The position numbers and the translations under genes are program-made. The notes beneath the pieces were generated by a model. It searched no databases, was not told where the DNA came from, and saw only the letters and a list, made by a program, of their open reading frames with translations. A DNA stretch of 64,000 nt from Pseudoxanthomonas indica (GTDB lineage Bacteria; Pseudomonadota; Gammaproteobacteria; Xanthomonadales; Xanthomonadaceae). The stretch covers positions 744,001-808,000 of the forward strand of contig NZ_FUZV01000002.1 in assembly GCF_900167565.1 (NCBI RefSeq). Direction: 5' to 3'. The number at the start of each line of letters is the position of its first letter. Position 1 is the first letter of the stretch. This document shows positions 43,992 through 52,581 of the stretch, piece after piece.

Positions 43992-45287
43992 GTGAGCACT
44001 GCCGCCGCCATCAGCCACCGCGACTTCACCCGTCATGACGCCAAGACCCTGGGTCTGGCCGCGCTCGGCGGCGCGCTGGAGTTCTACGACTTCGTGGTGT
44101 TCGTCTTCTTCACCAAGGTGCTGGGCGAGCTGTTCTTTCCTCCGGGCACCGCACCCTGGCTGGCGCAGCTGCAGGTGTACGGCATCTTCGCCGCCGGCTA
44201 TCTGGCGCGGCCGTTGGGCGGCATCGTGATGGCGCACTTCGGCGACCGCGGTGGACGCAAGCGCATGTTCACCCTCAGCGTGCTGTTGATGGCGGTGCCC
44301 ACGTTGCTGATTGGCCTGCTGCCCACCTACGCGCAGATTGGCGTGCTGGCGCCGCTGCTGTTGTTGCTGCTGCGGATCGTGCAGGGCATCGCGGTGGGGG
44401 GCGAAGTGCCGGGGGCGTGGGTGTTCGTGGCCGAGCATGTGCCCGCCAACCGCATTGGCTTTGCCTGCGCCAGCCTGACCGCCGGCCTCACCGCCGGCAT
44501 CCTCATTGGCTCGTTGCTGGCCACCTGGATCAACACCGCCTTCAGCCCTGCCGAAGTCAGCGGTGGTCTGTGGCGGGTGCCGTTCCTGCTCGGTGGTGCG
44601 TTCGGCCTGTTCGCCGTGTTCCTGCGTCGCTGGTTGCAGGAAACGCCGGTGTTCATCGCCATGCAGGCGCGCCGCGAACTGGTGCAGGGCCTGCCGGTGC
44701 GCGACGTGCTGGCGGGCCATGGCGGTGCGGTGCTGCGCGGCATCCTGGCCTCGTGGTTGCTGACCGCGGCGATCGTGGTCGGCGTGCTGCTCACCCCCAA
44801 CCTGGTGCAGGCGGCTTTCCAGTTGCCGGCGTCATTGGCCTTCCTCGGCGGCAGCATCGCCACCACGGCGTTGATCGTCGGCTGCCTGCTGTCGGGCTGG
44901 GCGGTGGACCGGCTGGGCGTGGCGGTGACGATCCTGGTGGGATCGTTGTTGCTGCTCGCCTGCATCTACCTGCTGTACTGGCCTTTGGCCCAGGGTGATC
45001 AGAGCGGCTTCCTCTGGCACTACGCACTGCTGGGTCTGAGCATCGGTGTTACCGGCGCGGTGCCGTCGCTGCTGATCCATGCCTTCCCGCCGGCGGTGCG
45101 GTTTTCGGGCGTGTCGTTCTCCTACAACGTGGCCTACGCGCTGTTCGGCGCGATGACGCCGCCGCTGGTGGCCTGGTTGGCGCAGCGCCTGGGGCCGTTG
45201 GCGCCCGCGCACTACGTGGCCTTTACCTGCGTGATGGGCGTGCTGCTGTCGAGCTGGATGCTGACCCGGCGCAGCGCGCCGGGCTGA
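43992..45287 (+). CDS. MFS transporter, metabolite:H+ symporter (MHS) family
   Basis: A 431-residue 12-TM symporter. Family motifs are GGALEFYDFVVFVFF in TM1, GDRGGRKRMF in the TM2-3 loop, LLRIVQGIAVGGEVPGAWVFVAEH in TM4, and LQETPVF after TM6. MHS proteins import organic acids or compatible solutes with protons. The GTG at 43992 (STAAAISHRDF) fits the usual family N-terminus; an ATG at 43929 would add an unusual Cys-rich leader. The start is therefore uncertain, but the gene is not. Confidence 0.88.
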   Translation: MSTAAAISHRDFTRHDAKTLGLAALGGALEFYDFVVFVFFTKVLGELFFPPGTAPWLAQLQVYGIFAAGYLARPLGGIVMAHFGDRGGRKRMFTLSVLLMAVPTLLIGLLPTYAQIGVLAPLLLLLLRIVQGIAVGGEVPGAWVFVAEHVPANRIGFACASLTAGLTAGILIGSLLATWINTAFSPAEVSGGLWRVPFLLGGAFGLFAVFLRRWLQETPVFIAMQARRELVQGLPVRDVLAGHGGAVLRGILASWLLTAAIVVGVLLTPNLVQAAFQLPASLAFLGGSIATTALIVGCLLSGWAVDRLGVAVTILVGSLLLLACIYLLYWPLAQGDQSGFLWHYALLGLSIGVTGAVPSLLIHAFPPAVRFSGVSFSYNVAYALFGAMTPPLVAWLAQRLGPLAPAHYVAFTCVMGVLLSSWMLTRRSAPG

Positions 45288-45291
45288 TCGC

Positions 45292-46119
45292 TCAGCGCTT
45301 GCCCAGCGCCGCCAGCAAGGCCATGGCCGCGGCCGGATTGCGCTCCTTGGCGCCATTGATGAAGTACACGTAGACCTCGCGTGGCGCTGCCTTCTTCAAC
45401 GGCTCCAGCAGGTGCGGAAGTCCGGGCGGATCCTCACCATGTGCCCAGCGCCGGGCGATATCGGCCCAGCCGGCCAGCGCCTGGGCGGTGTAACCGGTGG
45501 CGCGGCTGGCCTGCGTGCGCATCAAACGCGCATAGACGAAATCCGTGCCGAGGTCGGCGAAGTTGGGATGTTCTGCGGCGTCGGTGAACACCGTGGCGAC
45601 CTCATGCTGTCGCGCCAGCGCAATCAGATCCGCATTGGCGAAGGCGGCATCGCGCACATCCAGCACATGCCGCAGGTGGCGACCGCCGGCGCTGCGCGGC
45701 AGCAGTGCCAGGAACGCGGCGAAGTCTTCGCGCTGCAGGCGACCCTGGCCTTCGAACTGCCAGACCAGTGGCCCGAGCCGATCACCCAGTTCGGCGATGC
45801 CGCCGACAAAGTCCTCGACTTGTTTGCCGGTCTTGGCCAAGACCCGCGCCTGCACGATCCGCATCGGCGCCTTGGCCGAGAACACGAAGCCCGGCGGCGT
45901 CTGCTCGCGCCACTTGGCATACGTGGCCGGCTTCTGCGCGCCGTAGTAGGTGCCGTTGATTTCGATGGCGGTGAGCTGGCGACTGGCGTACTCCAGCTCC
46001 AGGCGTTGCACCAGCCCGGCCGGGTAGAAGTTGTCGCGCCAGGGCGCGTAAACCCAGCCGCCCACGCCGACATGGATCGCGCCTGCGCCGGTCGGCGGGC
46101 GCGAGCGTGCTGGGGTCAT
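45292..46119 (-). CDS. DUF72 family protein (YecE-like)
   Basis: A 275-residue TIM-barrel-like protein of the DUF72/YecE family: HVGVGGWVYAPWRDNFYP at the start, the LELEYASRQLTAIEINGTYYG block, PPGFVFSAKAP in the middle and EVYVYFINGAKERNPAAA at the end. Function is unknown; relatives resemble nucleases structurally. The ATG at 46119 is selected because the longer frame upstream adds a Cys-rich leader unlike the family. It lies divergent from the LpxR gene. Confidence 0.88.
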   Translation of the reverse strand: MTPARSRPPTGAGAIHVGVGGWVYAPWRDNFYPAGLVQRLELEYASRQLTAIEINGTYYGAQKPATYAKWREQTPPGFVFSAKAPMRIVQARVLAKTGKQVEDFVGGIAELGDRLGPLVWQFEGQGRLQREDFAAFLALLPRSAGGRHLRHVLDVRDAAFANADLIALARQHEVATVFTDAAEHPNFADLGTDFVYARLMRTQASRATGYTAQALAGWADIARRWAHGEDPPGLPHLLEPLKKAAPREVYVYFINGAKERNPAAAMALLAALGKR

Positions 46120-46371
46120 CGGGGCGCCGCCGGACAGCAGGGCCGGGCGAGCAAGTGAGAGGCAGCGGCTGGCATGGTCGGGTCGGCAGGGCTCATGCAG
46201 GAGGATCAGGCAAGGCAGCGTAGCGAAGGCAAGCGTGGATTGCCCAATATCAGGATAGTGCGTGCCGCCCTGCATCCTGTGAATTCACGCACATTCCTTT
46301 ATCGTGGCGCCTATCCGGAATCGGCCGAATGCCGGCCGCTTGCCGTCCCCCCCAGAACCACCGGATCCCCC

Positions 46372-47409
46372 ATGCGCCCGACAGGACGTTTCGCCCTGCT
46401 GGCCGTGCTTGCGCTGTGCAGCGCGCAAGCCCTTGCCCGCGATTACTGCAATGAGGCCACCGATCTTCCGCCCACGGTCAACTTCCGGGTCGACAACGAT
46501 TTGTTCGGCAACCAGGACCAGGGTTACAGCAACGGCGTGATGTTGACGCTGGTCTCGCCCAACTTGATGGACTACACCAACGATCCCTGCCTGCCGCGAC
46601 TGGCGCGCTGGTTCAATGGCTACCTCAATGCCTTGACCCCGGAAGGCTTCGACCAGCAGAACATGGTGGTGAGTTTCGGCCATGGCATCTTCACTCCGCA
46701 GGATCCCACCGCGACTGAAGTAATCCCGGATGACCGTCCCTATGCGGGCGTGCTGCTGGTCAGCCTGGGCTACAACGCGCGCAAGGGCGACAGCCTGCGC
46801 ACCACCCAGCTGCAACTGGGCCTGGTCGGCGAGTCCGCACTCGGCAAGCAGATCCAGAGCGAAGTCCACAAGATGGTGGGCGGCGAGAAATTCATGGGCT
46901 GGGACAACCAGTTGCATGACGAGCCGGTGTTCCGCCTGGTGCATGAGCGCATGGAGCGCATTGAACCGCACGACCGGGGCGTCTGGAGTTGGGATGCCAT
47001 CGGCCACTGGGGTGGCACGCTCGGCAACCTGACCACCTATGCCAACGGTGGCGCGGAAGTGCGGTTCGGCCGCTACCTGCCCAATGACTTCGGCAGCACG
47101 CCGCTGCGCCCGGCCGGCGAGAACACCGCGCCCACCGGCAGCCGCATTCCACCGCACGTGCTGGGTTTCCACATGTTCCTGACCACTGACGTGCGCTGGG
47201 TGTTGTACGACATCACCCTGGACGGCAACACCTTCCGCGACAGCCACAGCGTGGACAAGCGCCCGGTCGTGGCCGAGTACGGCTATGGCATGGCCTTCAT
47301 GTACGGCCGCTGGAAATTCGCCCTGGCGCGCTACCACCGCAGCCGCGAATTCGATACGCAGCGTGAGCGGCCGGTGTTCGGCAGCTTCACGATTTCGCGG
47401 CAGTTCTAA
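46372..47409 (+). CDS. lpxR: Lipid A 3-O-deacylase (LpxR family)
   Basis: A 345-residue outer-membrane barrel with a signal peptide (about 1-20, QALA) and LpxR family features: the DNDLFGNQDQGYSNG calcium/active-site region (Asn and Asp), the GHGIFTPQDP and PDDRPYAGVL segments, the catalytic-type histidine in SEVHKM, and GWDNQLHDEP. It ends in the aromatic FTISRQF of outer-membrane proteins. LpxR removes the 3'-acyloxyacyl chain of lipid A, lowering endotoxicity in some pathogens. The start at 46372 (MRPTGRF) gives the proper signal peptide. Confidence 0.88.
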   Translation: MRPTGRFALLAVLALCSAQALARDYCNEATDLPPTVNFRVDNDLFGNQDQGYSNGVMLTLVSPNLMDYTNDPCLPRLARWFNGYLNALTPEGFDQQNMVVSFGHGIFTPQDPTATEVIPDDRPYAGVLLVSLGYNARKGDSLRTTQLQLGLVGESALGKQIQSEVHKMVGGEKFMGWDNQLHDEPVFRLVHERMERIEPHDRGVWSWDAIGHWGGTLGNLTTYANGGAEVRFGRYLPNDFGSTPLRPAGENTAPTGSRIPPHVLGFHMFLTTDVRWVLYDITLDGNTFRDSHSVDKRPVVAEYGYGMAFMYGRWKFALARYHRSREFDTQRERPVFGSFTISRQF

Positions 47410-47410
47410 A

Positions 47411-47500
47411 CCCTTCCCCGCTTGCGGGGAGGGAGCAGAAGCAGACCCCTTCCCCCGCTTGCGGGGGAAGGTGGCGCGCAGCGCCGGATGAGGGCGCTCT
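47411..47500. repeat. Tandem palindromic intergenic repeat
   Basis: Two related stem-loops, CCCTTCCCCGC-TT-GCGGGGAGGG (47411-47433) and CCTTCCCCCGC-TT-GCGGGGGAAGG (47448-47471), stand 14 bases apart and are followed by GGCGCGCAGCGCCGGATGAG. This pattern resembles a family of intergenic repeats known in Xanthomonadaceae. It lies between the convergent lpxR and DUF885 genes and may end both transcripts. Confidence 0.75.
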
Positions 47501-47508
47501 CGGCGTGC

Positions 47509-49317
47509 TTACTGGATCGGCTCGTCCAGCATCAGCTCACGCACGAAGCGCACCGGCGGCGCGCCGTACGACAGCACCTGATCGTGGTAAGCCTTGGCGT
47601 TGAACTTGTCGCCCAGCTTGGCTTCCATCGCCTTGCGCAGATCGAAGTGCTCCTGCGCGCCGACGAAGTAGGTCGGCAACTGCGCCGAACTCAATTGCGC
47701 ACGGGTCCACTTGCCGTCGGCTTCGCGTTCCTGCTGGAAGGTCTGGCGTACCATCAGGTCCATCGCCTGTTCCTTGCTCCAGCCATCCACGTGCACGCCT
47801 TGATCCAGGATCGCGTTGGCGATGGTGCGCAGGTAGAACTTCAACTGCACCAGGCGGAACAGCGGGTCGTTGTTCAAGTAGCCGGCGTCGGCCATCATCC
47901 GTTCGGTGTAGACCGCCCAGCCCTCGGCAAACAGGCCCGAGCGCAGCACCGCGCGCAGGGTCGACGGGAACTTGCCCGAGTGCCAGCCTTCCAGATAATG
48001 GCCCGGCGTGCCTTCGTGGATGCTCAGCAGATGGATCATGCGGCTGTTGTATTCGCGCAGGAACGAATCCACTTGCGCCTGCGACCACTCGGTGGGAATC
48101 GGCGAAATCGCGTAGAAGGTCTTCAGGTTCTTGTCCAGCGGACCGGGTGAATCGCAGTAAGCCACCGCCACGCCGCGCTGGAATTCCGGCATCTCGATGA
48201 TGTCCACCGGCGCATCCGGCAGGGTCACCAGATCCTTGGCGCGGACAAAGTCGGTGGCCGACTTCAAGGCCGCTTCCGCATCGGCCACCACCGCATCGCG
48301 TGCGGGCCGCTCGGCATAGGCCAGTTCCAGCGCCGCTTCGATGGCGCGCTGCTGGGTGGCGTCATCCGGCTGATCGCCCAACGCCGGCGCACCGGGCCGA
48401 TCCTTCAGCACCTGCTGGGCAATGCCGTACATCTCGCCGCGCACGCGCTTGAGTTCGTTCTCCGCACGCTGCTTGATGTCCGCGCGCGAGAGCGAGGACA
48501 CCAGCGCAAACTTGAGCTTCTGGTCATACAACTGCGCGCCGATGCGGAAGTCGCCCTTGGCGTTGGGCACCAGGGTCTTGTCCAGCCATTGCTGGTGTTC
48601 GGCCACGGCTTTCTTCAGCGTGTCGGTGGCGGCGGCCAGGCGTTGTTGATCGGCTTCCGCCAACTCCTTGGCATGCGGGGTGATGAAGGCCTCGACGATG
48701 CTGAGGATGCCGGCGTTCTGCTTGGCCACGGTCTGCGCGTGGATCTGCGGCACACGCGCGGGATCCAGGTTGGCGCGCGCCTGCGCCAGCAGGCCGGGAA
48801 TCTTCTCCATCCGCACGGTGGCCGACTTCAGGCGATCCGGCAGCGGCGCGAACTCGCGCGCCATCAGGTTGTACAGCGCACCGCCGGCCAGGCCGTTGTA
48901 GATCTGCGGATCGGTCGCCCACGATTGCAGGGTTTCGCTGGCCCACACGTCGTACTGAAGCTGGTTGCGCAGGATCGCCGCATCCACCTGGTTCTCGCGC
49001 GAGAGCTGGCTGACGTCGATGGCGTCCAGGTCGGCCAGGGTCTTGCGGGCAAAGTCGACACCCGCCTTGCGCCCGGTTTCGCTGAGATCATCGATCTCGC
49101 CGTCGTACCGGTGCTCGCCAATCTGGGTGGCGTTGACCGGCGAGAGCTGCAGCCAGCCAGCCAGCGCGCGCCGGGAGAATTCGCTGAACTTCGCATCCGC
49201 CGCTTCGGTGCTGTTGGCGGCGGCGCTGGCGCCGGCCGGCGTGGCGCTGGGCGCTTCCGTGCGCTGGCAGGCGGACAGGCTGGCGATCAAGGCAAGGGCA
49301 AGCAGGCTGGGGCGCAT
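47509..49317 (-). CDS. DUF885 family lipoprotein (putative metallopeptidase)
   Basis: A 602-residue lipoprotein (lipobox SLSAC near residue 16) covering the whole DUF885 fold, with the metal-binding motif IHEGTPGHYLEGW and the later GLFAEGWAVYTERMMADAG, which provides the glutamate typical of M32-like gluzincin proteins. The pattern suggests a periplasmic zinc carboxypeptidase-type enzyme; no substrate is known. The ATG at 49317 has a GAGAA ribosome site; a far longer frame extends upstream without coding character and overlaps GFA. Confidence 0.88.
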   Translation of the reverse strand: MRPSLLALALIASLSACQRTEAPSATPAGASAAANSTEAADAKFSEFSRRALAGWLQLSPVNATQIGEHRYDGEIDDLSETGRKAGVDFARKTLADLDAIDVSQLSRENQVDAAILRNQLQYDVWASETLQSWATDPQIYNGLAGGALYNLMAREFAPLPDRLKSATVRMEKIPGLLAQARANLDPARVPQIHAQTVAKQNAGILSIVEAFITPHAKELAEADQQRLAAATDTLKKAVAEHQQWLDKTLVPNAKGDFRIGAQLYDQKLKFALVSSLSRADIKQRAENELKRVRGEMYGIAQQVLKDRPGAPALGDQPDDATQQRAIEAALELAYAERPARDAVVADAEAALKSATDFVRAKDLVTLPDAPVDIIEMPEFQRGVAVAYCDSPGPLDKNLKTFYAISPIPTEWSQAQVDSFLREYNSRMIHLLSIHEGTPGHYLEGWHSGKFPSTLRAVLRSGLFAEGWAVYTERMMADAGYLNNDPLFRLVQLKFYLRTIANAILDQGVHVDGWSKEQAMDLMVRQTFQQEREADGKWTRAQLSSAQLPTYFVGAQEHFDLRKAMEAKLGDKFNAKAYHDQVLSYGAPPVRFVRELMLDEPIQ

Positions 49318-49428
49318 GGGATTCTCGCGGCAGTGCACAAAGGGATTGCCTACAGCATAGGCCGCGGACAGTGTCGCCGCATCTGCCATTCGATTACCCT
49401 TGGCCGATTGCCGCGCAGGAGAGCCGCC

Positions 49429-49770
49429 ATGAAGTACGAAGGAAGCTGTCATTGCGGACGCATCGCGTTCGAAGTGGAAGGCGAGATCGCCGATGTGTTC
49501 GACTGCAACTGCTCGATCTGCCGGCGCAAGGCGATGATCATGTGGGCGGTGCCGCGCGCGGCCTTCCAGCTGACCACGTCGCCGGACGCCGTCTCCACCT
49601 ACACCTTCAACACGCACAGCATCCAGCATTCGTTCTGCGCGCACTGCGGCGTGAGCGTGTTCGGCCAAGGCGAGCGTCCGCAACCGATGACCGCGGTCAA
49701 CCTGCGTTGCGTGCCGTCGGTGGATCTGGCTGCACTGCAGGTCACCCATGTCGATGGCGCAAAATTCTGA
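49429..49770 (+). CDS. GFA/CENP-V-type zinc-binding protein
   Basis: A 113-residue single-domain protein with the seven-cysteine zinc pattern of the GFA family: GSCHCGRIAFEVEG, FDCNCSICRRKAMIMW and FCAHCGVSVFG. GFA proteins were named for glutathione-dependent formaldehyde activation, but most members, including this type, have no proven reaction. A CAGGAGA ribosome site precedes the ATG. The gene is followed, 11 bases later, by the DUF2785 gene. Confidence 0.92.
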   Translation: MKYEGSCHCGRIAFEVEGEIADVFDCNCSICRRKAMIMWAVPRAAFQLTTSPDAVSTYTFNTHSIQHSFCAHCGVSVFGQGERPQPMTAVNLRCVPSVDLAALQVTHVDGAKF

Positions 49771-49781
49771 GGACTCACTGC

Positions 49782-50666
49782 ATGTGGCAACGAATCGCGT
49801 GTCTGGCCCTGTTGTCGTGTTCTTCGTTCGCCTACGCCGGCTGTCCTCCCGAGGGCACGGATCGCCCCTCGCTGGATCTGCTCAAGCAGCAGGAGTTTGC
49901 GCTGGCCGATGACGCCCAGCGCGCCACCCTGGCGCTGGCCCTGGTGGATTGCCTGGCCGATCCGGATCCGGCGCTGCGCGATGGCATCGCCTACGAGGCC
50001 CTGACTGCCTGGATGCGCGGCAAGCAGTTGTCGGAAGACACGCGCCGCACGCTGATGACGCGGCTGTACAAGATGTTGGATGCGGAAGATCCGGCGGGTT
50101 TCGCCCATCCGTTTGCCGCGCTGGTGCTGTCGGAAGTGGCGCGTACCGATCGCATCGAGCCGTGGATGAGCAAGAAGGAACGCAATGCCATGGTCGTGCG
50201 GGCGACCGACTACGAAACGTCGGTGCGCGATTACCGTGGTTTCGAGGCGGGCGCAGGCTGGCGCCATGGCGTGGCCCACGGCGCGGACTGGCTGCTGCAG
50301 CTGGCGTCCAACGAGCAGGTCGATCGCAAGCAGGTGGATCGCATCCTGGCCGCGCTGGCCAGCCAGATTGTTCCCGAGCAGGCGCACGCGTATGTGTTCG
50401 GCGAACCGGGTCGCCTGGCGCGGCCGGTGGTCTTCATCGCCAAGCGTGGTCTGTTGACCGAAGCGGAGTGGCAGGGCTGGTTCACCGGCCTGGCTTCCCG
50501 CCTGGGCAACCAGGAACTGGCCTACCAGGATCCCGCCTGGCTGGCGCGCCGGCATGATCTGATTGCTTTCCTCAGTGGCCTGTACCTGGAATCCGATCAA
50601 TCCACCGACAGCCAGATCAACGGGCTGAAGCCGGCGATCGTGGCAGGCGTCAAATCCGTGCCGTAG
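49782..50666 (+). CDS. DUF2785 domain-containing exported protein
   Basis: A 294-residue helical-repeat protein with a signal peptide (about 1-19, SFAYA). Segments such as LRDGIAYEALTAWMRGKQLS, VRDYRGFEAGAGWRHGVAHGADWLLQL and FIAKRGLLTEAEWQGWF match DUF2785, an all-helical family of unknown function. It starts 11 bases after the GFA gene and probably shares its transcript. Its 3' end overlaps the convergent LysR gene by 17 bases. Confidence 0.82.
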   Translation: MWQRIACLALLSCSSFAYAGCPPEGTDRPSLDLLKQQEFALADDAQRATLALALVDCLADPDPALRDGIAYEALTAWMRGKQLSEDTRRTLMTRLYKMLDAEDPAGFAHPFAALVLSEVARTDRIEPWMSKKERNAMVVRATDYETSVRDYRGFEAGAGWRHGVAHGADWLLQLASNEQVDRKQVDRILAALASQIVPEQAHAYVFGEPGRLARPVVFIAKRGLLTEAEWQGWFTGLASRLGNQELAYQDPAWLARRHDLIAFLSGLYLESDQSTDSQINGLKPAIVAGVKSVP

Positions 50667-51567
50667 CCGGCGGCGGCGGAATCTCCGTCTCCGCCGTCTG
50701 GCTGCGCAGCCAGTCGATGAAGGTCTGCACCACCGGCCGTGGCGGTCGGTGGCTCGGGTACACCGCGTAGTAGGCGAAGCGCGCGTTCAACGCGGGGCCC
50801 GGCAGGCGCAGCAGTTCGCCGCGTTGCAGATAAGGCTGCGCCACCACGCGCCGGGCCAACGCGGCGCCCACGCCATAGACCGCGGCCTGCATCGCATCGG
50901 TGCTGTCGCTGAAGCTGTGCATCTGCGGCAGCCGCAAGCCGCGCACGCCGGCCGCACGGAACCAGTCGCGCCAGCCTTGCAACGCCAGATCGGTGACCAG
51001 CGGCAGGCGGGCGATGTCGCGCGGCGCGGCGATCGCGGCCACGCCCGGTAATGCCGGCGAGGCCACCGGAAACAATTCGTCGTCCATCAGATGCTGCGCG
51101 GTCAGCCCCGGCCATTGTCCCGGCCCATGGCGGATGCCCAGATCCGGCCCGCCTTCCTCGAAGCGGGTCAGTGCGATGCCCGTATCCACCTGCAGGCGGA
51201 TGTGCGGATGCAGGGCGGTGAAGCGCGCCAGCCGCGGCAGCAACCAGCAGTAGGTCAGCGAATGCAGGGTCGCCACGCGCAGCACCGACACGCCATCGGC
51301 ATGGCGCAGATTGGCGGCCACACCTTCGATGTCGCTGAGTGCGCTGGTCGCCGCATCCGCCAGTTGCCGGCCTTCCAGAGTCAGCTTGACCCCGCGCGCA
51401 TGGCGCTGGAACAGCACCACGCCCAGCAGCGATTCCAGCTTGCGGATATGGTGGCTCACCGCGCTCGCAGTCAGATGCAGCTCTTCGGCCGCATGGGCGA
51501 AGTTCTGGTGGCGGGCGGCGGCGGCAAACACGCCCAGGGCGGGCAACAGGGCAGGGCGCAGGTTCAT
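50650..51567 (-). CDS. LysR-family transcriptional regulator
   Basis: A 305-residue regulator. The winged HTH (about 5-65; ALGVFAAAARHQNFAHAAEEL, LTASAVSHHIRKLESLLGV, LFQRHARGVKLT) resembles the GcvA/AmpR type. The effector domain (about 90-295) includes GPDLGIRHGPGQWPGL and YLQRGELLRLPG. It is divergent from an EamA transporter with about 100 bp between starts, so the transporter is its probable target. The ATG at 51567 is the natural N-terminus. Confidence 0.92.
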   Translation of the reverse strand: MNLRPALLPALGVFAAAARHQNFAHAAEELHLTASAVSHHIRKLESLLGVVLFQRHARGVKLTLEGRQLADAATSALSDIEGVAANLRHADGVSVLRVATLHSLTYCWLLPRLARFTALHPHIRLQVDTGIALTRFEEGGPDLGIRHGPGQWPGLTAQHLMDDELFPVASPALPGVAAIAAPRDIARLPLVTDLALQGWRDWFRAAGVRGLRLPQMHSFSDSTDAMQAAVYGVGAALARRVVAQPYLQRGELLRLPGPALNARFAYYAVYPSHRPPRPVVQTFIDWLRSQTAETEIPPPPATARI

Positions 51568-51669
51568 GGCCAGACTTGAACGAAATTTGTGGCTCCCTCG
51601 CATTCTATGCGCTTGTGGCTTTCCGGCGTCCAGGGACAATGGCCGCAGACACAAAACAGGCGCACGGCA

Positions 51670-52581
51670 ATGGCAAGCAGCGACGGCGTGGCGGCACAAA
51701 CCCTGGCCAACCCGAGTACTCCCATGACCCGCGACTGGCGCACGCCGCTGGAGCTGCTGGTGCTGGGCGCCATCTGGGGCAGCTCATTCCTGTTCATGCG
51801 TATCGCCGCCAAGCCGTTCGGCGCGTTCGCCCTGGTCGACATCCGACTGGCGCTGGGCGCGATCATCCTGCTGCCGTTCCTGTGGCGCGACCGCGCTTAC
51901 ATCAGCCGCGCCATGTGGCCCAAGCTGGCGATCATCGGCGTGATCAACTCGGCCATTCCGTTCCTGTTGTTCGCCTGGGCGGCGCAACGCTCACCCGCGG
52001 CCATCGGCGCGATCTGCAACGCGATGACGGTGTTGTTCGCTGCGTTGATTGGCTTTCTGTTCTTCGGCGAGAAGATCGGCACACGTCGCGCCATCGCCCT
52101 GCTGGTCGGCTTTGCCGGCGTGGTGCTGCTGGCCACCAGCAAGGCCGGTGGCCTGAGCGTGGGCATGGCGGTGGTGGCCGGTTCGACCGCAGCGTTGCTG
52201 TATGGCGTCGGCGTCAATCTGGTGCGTCGCCATCTCGCTGGCATTCCGCCTGCCGCCGCCGCTGCCGCCACGCTGAGTTGCTCGGCGTTGGTGCTGGCGC
52301 CGTTCGCCGCGACGCACTGGCCGGACCACCCGATTGCACCGGTGGCGTGGGGCAGTGCGATCGCCATCGGCATCGTCTGCACCGGCTACGCCTTCCTGCT
52401 GTACTACCGCTTGATCCAGCGCATCGGCCCGGCGCGCGCCGCCACCGTCACCTATCTGGTGCCGCTGTTCGGCGCGGCATTCGCGTGGATGTTCCTGGGT
52501 GAGCCGGTGACGCCGGCGATGCTGGGGGCGGGTGTGTTGATTCTGGGGAGTGTGGCGTTTAGTCAGCGCAAGGCGGGCTGA
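51670..52581 (+). CDS. EamA/DMT-superfamily transporter next to LysR
   Basis: A 303-residue inner-membrane exporter with two five-helix EamA repeats: ELLVLGAIWGSSFLFMRIAA at the start, FLFFGEKIGTRRAIALLVGFAG as the internal repeat end and YLVPLFGAAFAWMFLGEPVT late. Another ATG at 51724 (MTRDWRTPLE) fits equally well. It is likely controlled by the divergent LysR. It overlaps the convergent downstream gene by 19 bases. Confidence 0.88.
   Translation: MASSDGVAAQTLANPSTPMTRDWRTPLELLVLGAIWGSSFLFMRIAAKPFGAFALVDIRLALGAIILLPFLWRDRAYISRAMWPKLAIIGVINSAIPFLLFAWAAQRSPAAIGAICNAMTVLFAALIGFLFFGEKIGTRRAIALLVGFAGVVLLATSKAGGLSVGMAVVAGSTAALLYGVGVNLVRRHLAGIPPAAAAAATLSCSALVLAPFAATHWPDHPIAPVAWGSAIAIGIVCTGYAFLLYYRLIQRIGPARAATVTYLVPLFGAAFAWMFLGEPVTPAMLGAGVLILGSVAFSQRKAG

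Noticed and set aside
49318..49749. Extension of the DUF885 frame to 746 residues
   Set aside because: Antisense to the GFA gene and would bury the lipoprotein signal.
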